Counted from the stretch's first letter, positions 10,017-20,116 are shown. The stretch: 64,000 bases of DNA from Gimesia sp. (GCF_040219335.1 NZ_JAVJSQ010000006.1:62001-126000), one strand, 5' to 3'. Made by a program: numbers and translations. The notes: generated by a model not told the origin, from the sequence alone.

Positions 10017-13000
10017 TCAGCTGGTTTCCGTGTTCTCAGTGGTTTCAGGACCCGGTAGTTCCGGCGGAGGAATCATCACCGGTTTATCACCGTAGAACAG
10101 ATGCACGTCCCGTTGTGGGAAGGCGATTTCAATGTCGGCGGCATTGAACTGTTCGTGGATGGCGGTATGAATCTGGTGAATCGCCAGCAGCCTGTTATCA
10201 AGGTCAGGCAGGTAGGCTCTCAGGATCAGATTCAGCGTACTGTCGCCGAATGATTCAAAGGTGATACTCGGAGCCGGATCCTCCAGGATCTGTGGATGGT
10301 CCATCAGAATCTTCATAGCCAGATCGGTGGCCCGATTCGTGTCGGTTCCATAGGCGACCCCGACGGTAATGGTCACACGGTTGACCGAATCGGTCAGCGT
10401 CCAGTTCAGGAGTTTGCCGGTAATGAAGTCCCGGTTGGGGACGATGTATTCCTTGCGGTCCCAGTTGGTAATCGTGGTCGCCCGCATGCGGATTCGAGAA
10501 ACGATGCCCGTGATTTCATCCACGGTGATAATATCACCCACTCGAATCGGCCGCTCGATCAGCAGAATCAAACCCGAAACAAAGTTGGCGAAGATTTCCT
10601 GCAGACCGAAACCGAGGCCGAAGGTCAGGGCGGTCGCCAGCCATTGCAGTTTCGACCAGCCCAGGCCGAGTGCATTGAAGACGACAAAAATACCGATCAA
10701 CGCCACGACGTAACGAGCCAGACTGGTCGTCGCATATTTCACAGAGGAGTCCAGGGGGAGTCTTTGCAGCACCAGGAACTCCAGCAGTCCCGGAATGTTC
10801 CGGGTGGCGATCACGGCAAACAGAGCATAAATCAGTGCCAGGGCGACATCCAGATAAGTGACCGGTTCCAGTCGTTCTGTGACTTTCGTTGTAACGTTGC
10901 CGTCAGAATCTTTGATCTCCTCTTCGGTCTGGACCTGTGTGGACCAGAGCTTGAACGAGTCGAGTCGATTGAAGGCGGGCATTACGTCCCCCCAGATCCC
11001 GAAGGCGCCCAGCAGGAGGATCACCAGCATACACGCATTGACCAGTCGCTTGATCTGGGCGGAGATCTTGGTCAGGTCGGCCGGGTTTTCTTCTTCTGTC
11101 GTAATCCCGGCAATGTTGGACTCGGGCGTCGAGGATTCCTGATTCTCCTTACGCAGTGCTTCCAGACGTTCCTGGTTCAGTTTGTGGCTTAACTGGCGAT
11201 GATGGATCAGGATCCAGCGCAACAGGATCGCACGGAACAGGATCACGCCCAGGAAGAGCCAGAGCGTCAGGAAGATCAGGTGGAACAGGCTCATCGCTGT
11301 AAAATAGAAACCGATTAGCGATAAAACGATCAGGCCGCAGGGAACGGCCAGCGCCAGGAAATAGACCAGATATTTCAGTCGGTCATACCAGACTTCCTGA
11401 TTGTAGTTCATAATCGACTGGAAGAGACCGGAGCGGGGATGGAATACCCGGCGGGCAAAGATCGTATACGTTACCAGTAATGCGACGAAGAACAGCCGCT
11501 CCAGCAGATCCTGAGTGCGATCGACTTCTTTGCCATGCAGGACCAGCGTCACAAACAGGAGTGGAACAGAGATGGGAATCACCCAGCGAATATTTTTCCT
11601 GACATAGAGCACGGTCTGCTTGTACCAGCCAAAGTGTGATTCCCCAAGGCCCAGAGGGCGACAGATCTGGCGGATCAATTCCCAGAAAAACAGCAGCCAG
11701 GCGATCTGCCGCAAACTGGAATCCACTGCTTTGACGAAGGGGGCCGTCTCGGGGCCACTCCCCAGACGCCAGGCGAAAAACCAGATGAATCCCGGCCAGA
11801 CGATCGCGATGAACAAGGTCAGGAATGCGACGCGCGCAGTGATTCCAAACTTGCGAAAACTGCTGCGAATGATTTCTTTGTTGATGATCCGCAGTTGCTG
11901 GCGCACATTGTACGCCAGATAAAGCAGGCTCATAAAACAGAAAATCCCGGTCACATAGATGATGGGATTGGTGATGATATCCTCCTGGATGGCTTCGAGT
12001 AACTGCTTCCAGTGTGTAGGAGAAAGTAACCAGCTCAGGGAGTTCGGAATCTGCTTCGCTTCGGCAAACGAAATCGGAGGCGAACTTTTGATCCAGAAGA
12101 CCCGTTCCTGGATGTAATCTGCATATCCTTCCGTCTGCTTAACCAGTTGCGTTTCTGCAACGTCGAGGTCCATCAGCTTGTTGAAATACGCGTTATTACT
12201 GCGGATCAGCGTATCCAGGTACTCTTTCTGTTTGGCCAGTGTCTCTTCGACAATGCTCTTGAGATTTGCTTTTTCGATATCAGACAGCTTTCGCTTGCTG
12301 TCCTTGATGATGTTGTCTGTAACGGTTTCAGCTGAGGGAAATTCTGACCACTCATCATCCAGCTCAAACAGCCGCAGGTGAACTTCGTCGATTTCTTTGG
12401 CGCGTTTCTCGATGCTCAGTTTCCGCGTTTCCACGTCAGGCAGGGAGGACTGCTGATTCCGCAGGAGTAACCCGATCGGACCGGTCAGACCGATGGAGGT
12501 CTCTTTTTCTTTGGTCTGGGTAAACTGTTTTTTGAGCTCATCCAGTATTTTACTGGTCTGGGAATACTTCTGATCGACCGACTGAATTTTGTGGTTCAGG
12601 GCTTGAATGTCTTCGGCGTATTGCTGGTTTTTTTCTGCCAGGGGCTGCAGCAGCGGATTGGTCGCGAAGACTTCATCCCGGGCTTCCTGTACCCGCATTT
12701 CCGATTCGATGTTGCGGCGTTTGGCAATCTGTTTCTTGAGGACCTCTACCGCTTCAGATTGCTCCTGAGTCTGTAGTTTCAGAAAGTCCTGCCTCACGCG
12801 GGGATAACCGACGGCCTCCTCAGCCTCGTAAGAAGACTGTTCGGCTCTCAGTGCCGGCTTTTCAGTTTTCAGCAGGCTGATCCGGGTTTTCAGCTCAGTT
12901 TTACGGGCGTCGGTGACGATAGCAGGTTCGTCAGCCGGAGCGGGGAGTGCCAGCTGTTTATCAAGGTCGCTGATCTTGTTATCGATCTCAGAAATTCTGG

Positions 13001-13532
13001 TCAGGATTTCTTTCTGCCGATTCACCCGGCCCGTGATCTGTTCATCCCAGTTGGACTGTTGCTGCTTGAACTGCTCAAGATTGGCTTCCTCTTGAACCAG
13101 CATTTGTTGCAACTTGGGTAGATCCTGTATATGGTTGAACGAGGGCGCAGGTTGTTTATTGAGCTTTTCAATTTCCTGCTTGACCTGATTCAGCCGCTGC
13201 ATCGCATTCTTGGCATCTTCGGTATAACGACCGGTAGCCACCTTAAGGTCTTCTGCCTTTTTAAGGTTGGCCAGTGCCTGGCTGTAGAACTCTCCGGCTT
13301 TTTTCTGGTTGTCCTCAGTCAGATCTTTAATATTTTTGATCTGGTCGATCCGTTTCTGAATCGACTCACTGGTGATCTGCGGTTCCTCGGTTGAGGACGT
13401 AGAATCGCTACCATTAGCGGGAGACGGTTTCTTGGGGACCTGGGAGTAGGAACTGGAAAGGAAACCAGTCAGTGCTAGCAACACGAGGAAAACAGGCAGG
13501 CAGGATATCCACAAACGAGAACGACAGAACAT
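10017..13532 (-). CDS. Large MscK/MscS-type mechanosensitive channel
   Basis: A 1171-residue inner-membrane channel, about the size of MscK (KefA). After a signal peptide, residues about 35-480 form a long periplasmic coiled-coil region rich in Glu, Lys and Gln. Multiple membrane helices span about 530-930. The MscS pore and beta domain follow, shown by GLGFGLQEIFANFVSGLILLIERPIRVGD and the later TITNWDRKEYIVPNRDF segment, conserved across the family. The channel would open on membrane tension to release solutes during osmotic downshock. It ends convergently with, and six bases from, the thioesterase gene. Confidence 0.93.
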   Translation of the reverse strand: MFCRSRLWISCLPVFLVLLALTGFLSSSYSQVPKKPSPANGSDSTSSTEEPQITSESIQKRIDQIKNIKDLTEDNQKKAGEFYSQALANLKKAEDLKVATGRYTEDAKNAMQRLNQVKQEIEKLNKQPAPSFNHIQDLPKLQQMLVQEEANLEQFKQQQSNWDEQITGRVNRQKEILTRISEIDNKISDLDKQLALPAPADEPAIVTDARKTELKTRISLLKTEKPALRAEQSSYEAEEAVGYPRVRQDFLKLQTQEQSEAVEVLKKQIAKRRNIESEMRVQEARDEVFATNPLLQPLAEKNQQYAEDIQALNHKIQSVDQKYSQTSKILDELKKQFTQTKEKETSIGLTGPIGLLLRNQQSSLPDVETRKLSIEKRAKEIDEVHLRLFELDDEWSEFPSAETVTDNIIKDSKRKLSDIEKANLKSIVEETLAKQKEYLDTLIRSNNAYFNKLMDLDVAETQLVKQTEGYADYIQERVFWIKSSPPISFAEAKQIPNSLSWLLSPTHWKQLLEAIQEDIITNPIIYVTGIFCFMSLLYLAYNVRQQLRIINKEIIRSSFRKFGITARVAFLTLFIAIVWPGFIWFFAWRLGSGPETAPFVKAVDSSLRQIAWLLFFWELIRQICRPLGLGESHFGWYKQTVLYVRKNIRWVIPISVPLLFVTLVLHGKEVDRTQDLLERLFFVALLVTYTIFARRVFHPRSGLFQSIMNYNQEVWYDRLKYLVYFLALAVPCGLIVLSLIGFYFTAMSLFHLIFLTLWLFLGVILFRAILLRWILIHHRQLSHKLNQERLEALRKENQESSTPESNIAGITTEEENPADLTKISAQIKRLVNACMLVILLLGAFGIWGDVMPAFNRLDSFKLWSTQVQTEEEIKDSDGNVTTKVTERLEPVTYLDVALALIYALFAVIATRNIPGLLEFLVLQRLPLDSSVKYATTSLARYVVALIGIFVVFNALGLGWSKLQWLATALTFGLGFGLQEIFANFVSGLILLIERPIRVGDIITVDEITGIVSRIRMRATTITNWDRKEYIVPNRDFITGKLLNWTLTDSVNRVTITVGVAYGTDTNRATDLAMKILMDHPQILEDPAPSITFESFGDSTLNLILRAYLPDLDNRLLAIHQIHTAIHEQFNAADIEIAFPQRDVHLFYGDKPVMIPPPELPGPETTENTETS

Positions 13533-13868
13533 AAGACGTCTATTTTCTTTATTGAATCAATTCGAATTAGCTGAGGGGTTTCAATTCCGGTCAGTTATTG
13601 AGCTATTGCGGCACAGTTTAGTAACTGAGAGGGGAATTGGGCAAGGTGTGATCCGGTAAGTTGGACAGGAATGCGCATCTGGATAGGACCGTCAAGTTTA
13701 ACGAAGGAGCCAGCGATTGTGGGTAGTCGTCGATTTTCCACAATGCCAGTCAGGTCAGAGACCATCTTGAAACCATATTGAAGCCACAGACCGGCGAGAT
13801 ACAATCTCAGCTTCATCTGAGACCGGATGTCGAGTTAAAGAACTTGGGAAGTCTCGAGAAATAAGTCC
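13533..13868. other. Intergenic region, nothing recognised
   Basis: This is the divergent spacer between the MscK-like gene and the metal-efflux locus. A 73-codon minus-strand frame (13595-13816) lacks a ribosome site or family resemblance and is not called. Confidence 0.4.
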
Positions 13869-13898
13869 TTGACACTTTCACACGTAGCGGTAGATAAT
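13869..13898 (+). promoter_or_regulatory. Sigma70-like promoter of metal-efflux locus
   Basis: TTGACA (13869-13874) and GATAAT (13893-13898) are separated by 18 bases. This matches a vegetative promoter with a perfect -35 and one mismatch at -10. It faces the small exported protein and RND genes; transcription would start near 13905. Confidence 0.6.
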
Positions 13899-13906
13899 AC
13901 CCATAG

Positions 13907-13924
13907 AATTGTTTATGAACAATT
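13907..13924. promoter_or_regulatory. Palindrome at predicted transcription start
   Basis: AATTGTT-TATG-AACAATT is a perfect inverted repeat with 7-base arms, lying directly at or after the predicted transcription start. Its placement is what a repressor or metal-sensor operator would have. No regulator is encoded next to it. Confidence 0.5.
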
Positions 13925-13991
13925 TCCCGCCTGAATTCCTGTTCATATTTCATTACCTGAGTGGGCTCCGACCTGTGCGATTACATTCCAC

Positions 13992-14008
13992 ATTCATAGA
14001 CTATGAAT
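13992..14008. promoter_or_regulatory. Second palindrome in leader of metal-efflux locus
   Basis: ATTCATAG-A-CTATGAAT is a perfect inverted repeat with 8-base arms around one central base, inside the leader before the chosen start at 14035. It could be an operator or a short RNA hairpin. Confidence 0.45.
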
Positions 14009-14034
14009 CACAACTGCATTGGACTGCACGTGTT

Positions 14035-14484
14035 ATGATACGTGCCTGCCTGCTGCTGTCGTTGTGGAATTTGCCCTTCCCCTGGCTGCACAATCACGAA
14101 GCATATGCCGTCGCGGAGAACAGCAGTGCACAGCTGCCGGCTCACCTGAATCGGTTTCACGATGGAATTGAAGCTCCCGAAGCAGGCTGGCATTTGCACT
14201 TTGTTTACCTGGGCAGAGAACAAAGCGAAGATCCGCTGAAACAGAACCTGCCCTCGCAGCAGAATCAACTGATTCTCATCGAAACCGCCAGCACATCTTC
14301 TGCCGGAAAAACAGGGACACTGAGTTCTGTCGAACAATTCCTGATTTGTGCTGCCTTTTCCGCTAACTCCTGCTCCCTCCGGATGATCCCCGCCGGGACT
14401 GGCGACCAGCAGCATGGTCCCCCTGTCTCCCAGGCCTGCTTTACGGGATCTCCTCGCGACCTGACCTGCGTTTCACGCTGCTGA
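14035..14484 (+). CDS. Small exported His-containing protein ahead of RND pump
   Basis: An approximately 149-residue protein preceding the metal-efflux genes. I prefer the ATG at 14035, which opens a short signal-like hydrophobic stretch (MIRACLLLSLW); a longer frame from 13909 would start inside the promoter/operator region. Histidines cluster in LHNHE, LNRFH and GWHLHF, compatible with metal binding. The C-terminal part holds several cysteines but is otherwise Ser/Gln-rich. The gene lies 124 bases before the adaptor gene on the same strand. Assignment as a periplasmic metal-handling protein is inference from position and histidines; the start and exact extent are uncertain. Confidence 0.55.
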   Translation: MIRACLLLSLWNLPFPWLHNHEAYAVAENSSAQLPAHLNRFHDGIEAPEAGWHLHFVYLGREQSEDPLKQNLPSQQNQLILIETASTSSAGKTGTLSSVEQFLICAAFSANSCSLRMIPAGTGDQQHGPPVSQACFTGSPRDLTCVSRC

Positions 14485-14608
14485 GTTTGTGCTCCCTGTG
14501 TGAACGAGTTTCGTTTTGCGCTCAGGGTTATGCACAGTTGAATGCAGTTTGAAACTGCGCTGCGCATGATTCTCCTCTCTCATTTCCGACGATTCGGGAG
14601 AAATTTTC

Positions 14609-16069
14609 ATGAAATCGCGAGTTATTACCATCATGGTCATTCTGATTCTGTTCGTCGGAATCGGGATTTACTGGAAACAGAATCAGACAAACACAGAGGC
14701 AGAAACAGGTGCTCCTGACATCGGTTCTGCAGTCGAAACTGCAAACGAGGAGACGCCCTCGGAGGTGGCCCTCTCTGAAGAGAAACTGAAGAATATTCAA
14801 CTGACTGTGGCCCCTGTGAAACGACAGCCACTGAGTCAGATACGCATGGTTCCCGGACGGTTGCAGTATGACGACCGCAAACATGTTTCAGTTAAAGCAC
14901 CCGCTGACGGCGTGCTGGTGGAAGTCCGCGTGAAAACGGGAGATAAGATCAAAGAAGGTCAGGTGCTGGCAGTCTTGAACAGTCCCGAGATCGGAACCGC
15001 GCGTGCCGATCTGTTGCAGCGGAGAGCTGAGTACGAACTGGCCCAGAAACAGTTCGGCTGGAAAAATGAAATTCAGAGCAACGTACAGAAACTGGTTGAT
15101 GCTCTGCTCAGTAAGCAACCGATGCCGGAGATCGAAAAAGAGTTCGCGAACGAGAAACTGGGAGACTACCGGTCCCAGCTGCTCCCCGCTTATTCACGCT
15201 ACCTGCTGGCTGAAATGATCAATTCGAAATCCGCTCCCCTGGCGAAATCGGGAGCAATTTCATTACAGTCATTGAAGCGGCGCGAAACCGAAATGCAGGA
15301 TGCACGGGCCGATCTGAAATCTCTGTGCGAACAGTCGATCTACGATGTCAAACTGGAACGCGATCGAGAACAGGCACGCCTCAATGATGCCGAACATCGC
15401 ATGACCATCAGTCGTCAGAACCTGGAAGCCCTGCTGGGATCGGCCGTCGATCCCGGCAGTAAAGAGCTCAAGGCTGCGGAGAAACTCTCCCGGCTGGAAG
15501 TCATCGCCCCTTTCAGTGGAACCATTGAGGACCGTACTTTCAGCAGGTCCGAACGCGTCAATCGGTCCGATGTACTGTTTACACTGGCGCAGACCGACAC
15601 GCTCTGGGTGGCAGCCGATATCCGTGAATCGGACTGGGCAGCGATTTCACTGACGGGCAGCCAGGATCTGCAGGTGAAAGTCAATTCGTTTCCCGATGAG
15701 ACATTCCCGGCTCGACTGTACTACCTGGGACGTTCGGTTTCACCGGTGACCAATTCGGTTCCATTGATCGCAGAGATCAAAAATCCGGATGGCAAACTGC
15801 GTCCCGGCATGTTCGTCCAGGTTCTGATTCCCGGCAAGCAGAAGTCCGATGTGATTACGGTCCCGGCCCGGGCAGTACTGGATGACGCGCAACAGGAATT
15901 TGTTTTCGTCAAAACATCCGATCGTTCATTTCGACGTGTTGATATTCAGTCCGGTTTGAAAACAGAAGACTGGGTGGAAGTTCAGAATGGTCTTAAGGAA
16001 GGTGAGCAGGTTGTGGATGAGGGGGCGTTTACCCTTAAGTCCGAACTGCTGCTGGAACGGGAAGAATAA
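14609..16069 (+). CDS. RND efflux periplasmic adaptor (CusB/CzcB family)
   Basis: A 486-residue membrane-fusion protein. A single N-terminal membrane helix or uncleaved signal (about 5-22) is followed by an acidic linker. The first lipoyl half-motif region lies around APADGVLVEVRVKTGDKIKEGQ (about 92-115), followed by a long alpha-hairpin (about 125-285), the second lipoyl and beta-barrel region (VIAPFSGTIEDRTFSRSERV) and a membrane-proximal domain ending in a Glu-rich tail. It would link the pump to an outer-membrane channel. The cognate pump gene starts 62 bases downstream. No CusC/CzcC-type outer-membrane factor is present in the window. Confidence 0.93.
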   Translation: MKSRVITIMVILILFVGIGIYWKQNQTNTEAETGAPDIGSAVETANEETPSEVALSEEKLKNIQLTVAPVKRQPLSQIRMVPGRLQYDDRKHVSVKAPADGVLVEVRVKTGDKIKEGQVLAVLNSPEIGTARADLLQRRAEYELAQKQFGWKNEIQSNVQKLVDALLSKQPMPEIEKEFANEKLGDYRSQLLPAYSRYLLAEMINSKSAPLAKSGAISLQSLKRRETEMQDARADLKSLCEQSIYDVKLERDREQARLNDAEHRMTISRQNLEALLGSAVDPGSKELKAAEKLSRLEVIAPFSGTIEDRTFSRSERVNRSDVLFTLAQTDTLWVAADIRESDWAAISLTGSQDLQVKVNSFPDETFPARLYYLGRSVSPVTNSVPLIAEIKNPDGKLRPGMFVQVLIPGKQKSDVITVPARAVLDDAQQEFVFVKTSDRSFRRVDIQSGLKTEDWVEVQNGLKEGEQVVDEGAFTLKSELLLEREE

Positions 16070-16131
16070 CGCTCCCGCGACCATTTCATTTTCATCTACC
16101 ATCTCTGTTTTTTCGTTGAGGGAGTTTCTGA

Positions 16132-19100
16132 ATGCTGTCCCGCCTGATTGAATTTTCGCTGGAGAATCGGTTTATTATTCTCGTGCTGACCTTGCTGATG
16201 GCAGCCGGGGGGATCTATTCCGCAATCCACTTACCTATCGACGCTGTTCCCGACATGACCAACGTGCAGGTGCAGGTCGTCACCGATGCCGGTTTTCTGT
16301 CGCCGGTGGAAGTCGAACGCTATGTGACTTACCCGGTCGAAATTGCCATGGGGGGCTTACCCGCTGTGGAAGAGGTACGCAGTGTATCCAAATTCGGCAT
16401 CTCGGTCGTCACCATTGTCTTCGAAGAAGGAACTGACATTTACTGGGCCCGGCAACTGGTGACTGAGCGCATCACAATCGCGGCTGCCGATATTCCACCA
16501 GGTTACGGCACTCCCTTACTGGGCCCGCTGACCACTGCTTTGGGCGAGATTCTGCAGTTTGAAGTTCGCGGTGCAGATTACACGCCTATGCAACTCCGCA
16601 CCCTGCTGGAATGGGAAATCGCACCCCGCATGCGCGAAGTGCAGGGCGTTACCGAAATCAACACCCACGGCGGGTACTACAAGACCTTTGAGGTCCAGCC
16701 CAACCCCGATCGATTGAACAGCTATGGAATTTCCATGGCCCAGCTTTTTCAGCGGCTGGAAAATAACAACATGATCGCCGGCGGCGGTTACGTGGTGCAC
16801 AATCACGAACAGCGATTCATCCGGGGGCAGGCTCTGCTGAAAAATGAGAAAGACATTGAAAACCTGGTCGTCAAACACGATCCCAACAGCACACCGATTC
16901 TGGTGCGTGATATCGCTGACGTCAAAATTGCCCCGATGACCCGCCAGGGGGCCGTTACCCGGGATGGACGTGGAGAAGCGGTGACCGGGCTGGTGATGAT
17001 GTTGATTGGTGAGAACTCGCGCGAGGTCGTTACTGCCTCCAAGGAACGTTTGGAAGATATTGAGAAAAGTCTGCCTAAAGGCGTGACTCTGGAAATCACT
17101 TACGACCGATCTGCCTTGATCAGTCGTACTTTGAAAACCGTGCTCACGAACCTCATTGAGGGGGGCATTCTCGTGATTGTGGTTCTGCTGTTCATGCTGG
17201 GCAGCTTCCGGGCCGGCGTGATTGTGGCGCTGGCGATTCCTCTGTCGATGCTGTTCGCAACCAACCTGATGGCGGCGACAGGCATTACCGCCAGCCTGAT
17301 GAGTCTGGGGGCGATCGACTTTGGTTTGATCGTCGACAGTTCTGTGATCATGGTCGAAAACTGTATTCGTCGTCTCTCGTTGAATCAGTCAGGCAAGCCC
17401 TTCCGGGAAGTCATTCGGGATGCCGCCATTGAAGTTCGAAAACCAACCATGTTCGGTGAGCTGATTATTGCCGTCGTATATCTGCCGATTCTCGCTCTGC
17501 AGGGAACGGAAGGAAAGCTGTTCCGTCCCATGGCACTGACGGTGTTGTTCGCCCTGGCGGGATCACTGGTACTCTCGCTGACTCTGATGCCAGCCCTCGC
17601 TTCACTGGCACTGCCGAAGAAAATGTCCGAAAAAGAAATCTGGCTCATCCGCTGGGTGAAATGGATCTATCGTCCCATGGTCAGTTGGACGATTCGTCGC
17701 CCCATCCTCACCGTGGCGATCGCACTGCTGGTCTTTCTGGTCAGTCTGCCGGTCGGTTGGAATCTGGGAGCGGAGTTCATGCCTCGCCTCGAAGAAGGGG
17801 ACTTGCTGGTCGAAGCCGTTCGCCTGCCCAGTGCCACCATTGAAGGCTCCGTCGAGATGTCGACTCAGATCGAGAAGGTGCTGGTCAAATTCCCTGAAGT
17901 CAAAACAGTCTTCTGTAAAACCGGTCGTCCTGAAATCGCCAACGATGTGATGGGGGTTCACCAGACCGACGTCTGGGTGATTCTTAAGTCTCCGCTGGAC
18001 TGGCCCGATCCGAAAACACGGAATGAACTGATTGAAGAGATGTCGGATGCGCTGAATTCTCAGGTGCCTGGCGTAGCCTTTGGATTTACCCAGCCGATCG
18101 AGATGCGCGTGGATGAGCTCGTGGCAGGTGTAAAGGCTGACGTAGCGGTCCTGCTCTATGGAGATGAACTGGAAGTGCTCAGCACCAAGGGAAAAGAGAT
18201 CGAACGGGTTCTGAAAAAAGTTCCTGGTGCCGTGGATGTCAAAGCTGATATCCAGTCCAGCCTGCCCACGATCAGCATTCAGCCCCGCTGGGATGCGCTG
18301 GCACGTTACGGGATGGATGCCCGGGATGTGATGGACGTTGTCTCCTCACTGGGAGGTCATCCAATCGGTTTGATATTTGAAGGTCGGGCCCGGTTCCCGA
18401 TTATCGTTCGTATTCCCCAAAAGTGGCGGGAACAGGTGAGCTTACTGGAGCAGATTCCCGTCGCGGATGGCACTGGAAAGCCGGTTCCGTTACGTGAGCT
18501 GGCAGACATCACTTTCGAAGAGACTCCGCCTACGGTCGAACACGAATCTAACCGCAGACGTACCTTCATCCAGGCGAATGTCAGAGGAGTGGATGTGGCC
18601 AGCTTCGTCGCTAATGCCCAACACGCGGTGGAAACGCAGGTTCAACTTCCCGATGGTTACGAGATTCGCTGGGGAGGCGATTTTGAAAATCTGCAGTCAG
18701 CCAGTAAACGGCTGGTGATTATTACGCCCATCGTGCTGATGCTGATTTTCCTGTTGCTGCATACGACATTTCGTTCTGTTCGACTGGCGCTGTTGATCTT
18801 TCTCGCGGTTCCCATGGCAGCTTCCGGCGGAATTTACGCGCTCGCACTGCGAGAGATGCCCTTCAGTATCTCAGCCGGGGTCGGGTTCATCGCGCTGTTT
18901 GGTGTGGCGGTATTGAACGGTCTGGTATGGGTCTCTGCGGCTGAAAACCTGCGTCTCAAACAGCGGGTCCCGATTCAGGATGCGACTTTCCAGGCTGCCA
19001 TGGCGCGATTGCGTCCCGTTCTGATGACGGCGATGGTAGCCAGCCTCGGCTTTCTGCCGATGGCGCTCTCGACCAGTGACGGAGCCGAAATGCAGCGTCC

Positions 19101-19227
19101 GCTGGCCAGTGTGGTGATTGGAGGTCTGATTACCTCTACCCTGTTGACCTCCATGGTGGTTCCGGCCATCTATCCCTGGTTTGCTCCCAAAATCAAGGAA
19201 GGGGAAGTACCTGAAACTGACGAGTAG
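16132..19227 (+). CDS. Heavy-metal efflux RND pump (CusA/CzcA family)
   Basis: A 1031-residue inner-membrane proton-driven pump of normal family length. The N-terminus, LPIDAVPDMTNVQVQV and the signature GAIDFGLIVDSSVIMVEN (Asp396 and Asp402 in the fourth membrane helix) are characteristic of the heavy-metal subfamily. Two large periplasmic loops and twelve membrane helices are arranged as expected. The substrate (monovalent copper/silver versus divalent zinc, cobalt, cadmium or nickel) cannot be fixed without checking the binding residues by alignment. It follows the adaptor gene directly and ends convergent with the response-regulator gene. Confidence 0.95.
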   Translation: MLSRLIEFSLENRFIILVLTLLMAAGGIYSAIHLPIDAVPDMTNVQVQVVTDAGFLSPVEVERYVTYPVEIAMGGLPAVEEVRSVSKFGISVVTIVFEEGTDIYWARQLVTERITIAAADIPPGYGTPLLGPLTTALGEILQFEVRGADYTPMQLRTLLEWEIAPRMREVQGVTEINTHGGYYKTFEVQPNPDRLNSYGISMAQLFQRLENNNMIAGGGYVVHNHEQRFIRGQALLKNEKDIENLVVKHDPNSTPILVRDIADVKIAPMTRQGAVTRDGRGEAVTGLVMMLIGENSREVVTASKERLEDIEKSLPKGVTLEITYDRSALISRTLKTVLTNLIEGGILVIVVLLFMLGSFRAGVIVALAIPLSMLFATNLMAATGITASLMSLGAIDFGLIVDSSVIMVENCIRRLSLNQSGKPFREVIRDAAIEVRKPTMFGELIIAVVYLPILALQGTEGKLFRPMALTVLFALAGSLVLSLTLMPALASLALPKKMSEKEIWLIRWVKWIYRPMVSWTIRRPILTVAIALLVFLVSLPVGWNLGAEFMPRLEEGDLLVEAVRLPSATIEGSVEMSTQIEKVLVKFPEVKTVFCKTGRPEIANDVMGVHQTDVWVILKSPLDWPDPKTRNELIEEMSDALNSQVPGVAFGFTQPIEMRVDELVAGVKADVAVLLYGDELEVLSTKGKEIERVLKKVPGAVDVKADIQSSLPTISIQPRWDALARYGMDARDVMDVVSSLGGHPIGLIFEGRARFPIIVRIPQKWREQVSLLEQIPVADGTGKPVPLRELADITFEETPPTVEHESNRRRTFIQANVRGVDVASFVANAQHAVETQVQLPDGYEIRWGGDFENLQSASKRLVIITPIVLMLIFLLLHTTFRSVRLALLIFLAVPMAASGGIYALALREMPFSISAGVGFIALFGVAVLNGLVWVSAAENLRLKQRVPIQDATFQAAMARLRPVLMTAMVASLGFLPMALSTSDGAEMQRPLASVVIGGLITSTLLTSMVVPAIYPWFAPKIKEGEVPETDE

Positions 19228-19276
19228 GAAGCAGGCCGTCAGCAGCAGGAGTGGTGCTCTGTACTCGCGTCAGACG

Positions 19277-19969
19277 CTACTCCTGCAGCTGGCATTTGAT
19301 CTCTGAGACGACATTATCCGTAGTCAGATGCTGTTCGATGATCTGTGCCTTGGTAATCAGCTTGGCCAGATCGATTACGTTATCCACTTCCAGTTTGTTG
19401 AGAATGGACTTTCTCCGCATGACCACAGTTCGAGCAGACAAATCCAGCTGGTGACTGATGGTTTTGTTGGAAAGCCCCTTCAATAGCATTCGCATGACTT
19501 CGGTTTCCCCCTCGGTCAGGCGATGCTCTTTCTCGTGATATTCCAGCAGCCAGCGCCGGGCAAACCGTTGCTCTGAGTCCAGCAGGATCGCAGCAATGAC
19601 CTGGTCCCACAACTCCTGTTCGGCGTACGGTTTTTCCAGTACAGTCAAGGCTCCCTCCGACATGGCTGAAACGGTTGTCGTCACATCCACAAAGGCCGAA
19701 AGAATGATGAGGGGGATTTCATATCCGGCTGCTTTCATCTTCCGCAACATCTCGATAGCGTTACAGCCCATCAGACGCAGATCCGCGATGACACATCCAC
19801 AAATGCGATTATCGGTGTCTGCCAGAAATTCTTCAGCGGACGTGTAGGTAGTCGCTCTGAAGCCCATGCTGCCGATGAGCTCGGCTATGGAGGCGCTCAC
19901 GGATTCGTCGTCATCGACCACGAAGACGCGAGGCTCATAATCGGTTGGTAAATCTAACTGGTGTTTCAT
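19277..19969 (-). CDS. FixJ/NarL-type response regulator
   Basis: A 230-residue transcription factor. The receiver domain has the acidic pocket VVDDDE (Asp19-Asp21), phospho-acceptor Asp63 in IADLRLMG, a Ser/Thr-position serine in ILSAF and Lys112 in EKPY, all in FixJ-like positions. The C-terminal half is a LuxR-type helix-turn-helix (TEGETEVMRMLLKGLSNKTI, then SARTVVMRRKSILNKL). No histidine kinase is encoded nearby, so it is an orphan here. Three small genes upstream on the same strand (to 21422) may belong with it. Its target is unknown. Confidence 0.92.
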   Translation of the reverse strand: MKHQLDLPTDYEPRVFVVDDDESVSASIAELIGSMGFRATTYTSAEEFLADTDNRICGCVIADLRLMGCNAIEMLRKMKAAGYEIPLIILSAFVDVTTTVSAMSEGALTVLEKPYAEQELWDQVIAAILLDSEQRFARRWLLEYHEKEHRLTEGETEVMRMLLKGLSNKTISHQLDLSARTVVMRRKSILNKLEVDNVIDLAKLITKAQIIEQHLTTDNVVSEIKCQLQE

Positions 19970-20116
19970 GTCTCGTGTACTCTCTAGCTCTCATACTCGA
20001 ACATTCACCGCATTCATTTCCGAGATGAATGAGACAGGCCACTTGCTCTGCCAGGCTGAAATCGGAACGATCCCGGTCTGATAAAGACGACTGGTCTGGT
20101 TTCTCAGTGAAATAGT

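Noticed and set aside
16132-19227. A missing outer-membrane channel (CusC/CzcC) next to the pump as evidence of deletion
   Set aside because: Many bacteria encode the channel elsewhere, so absence here is not unusual.
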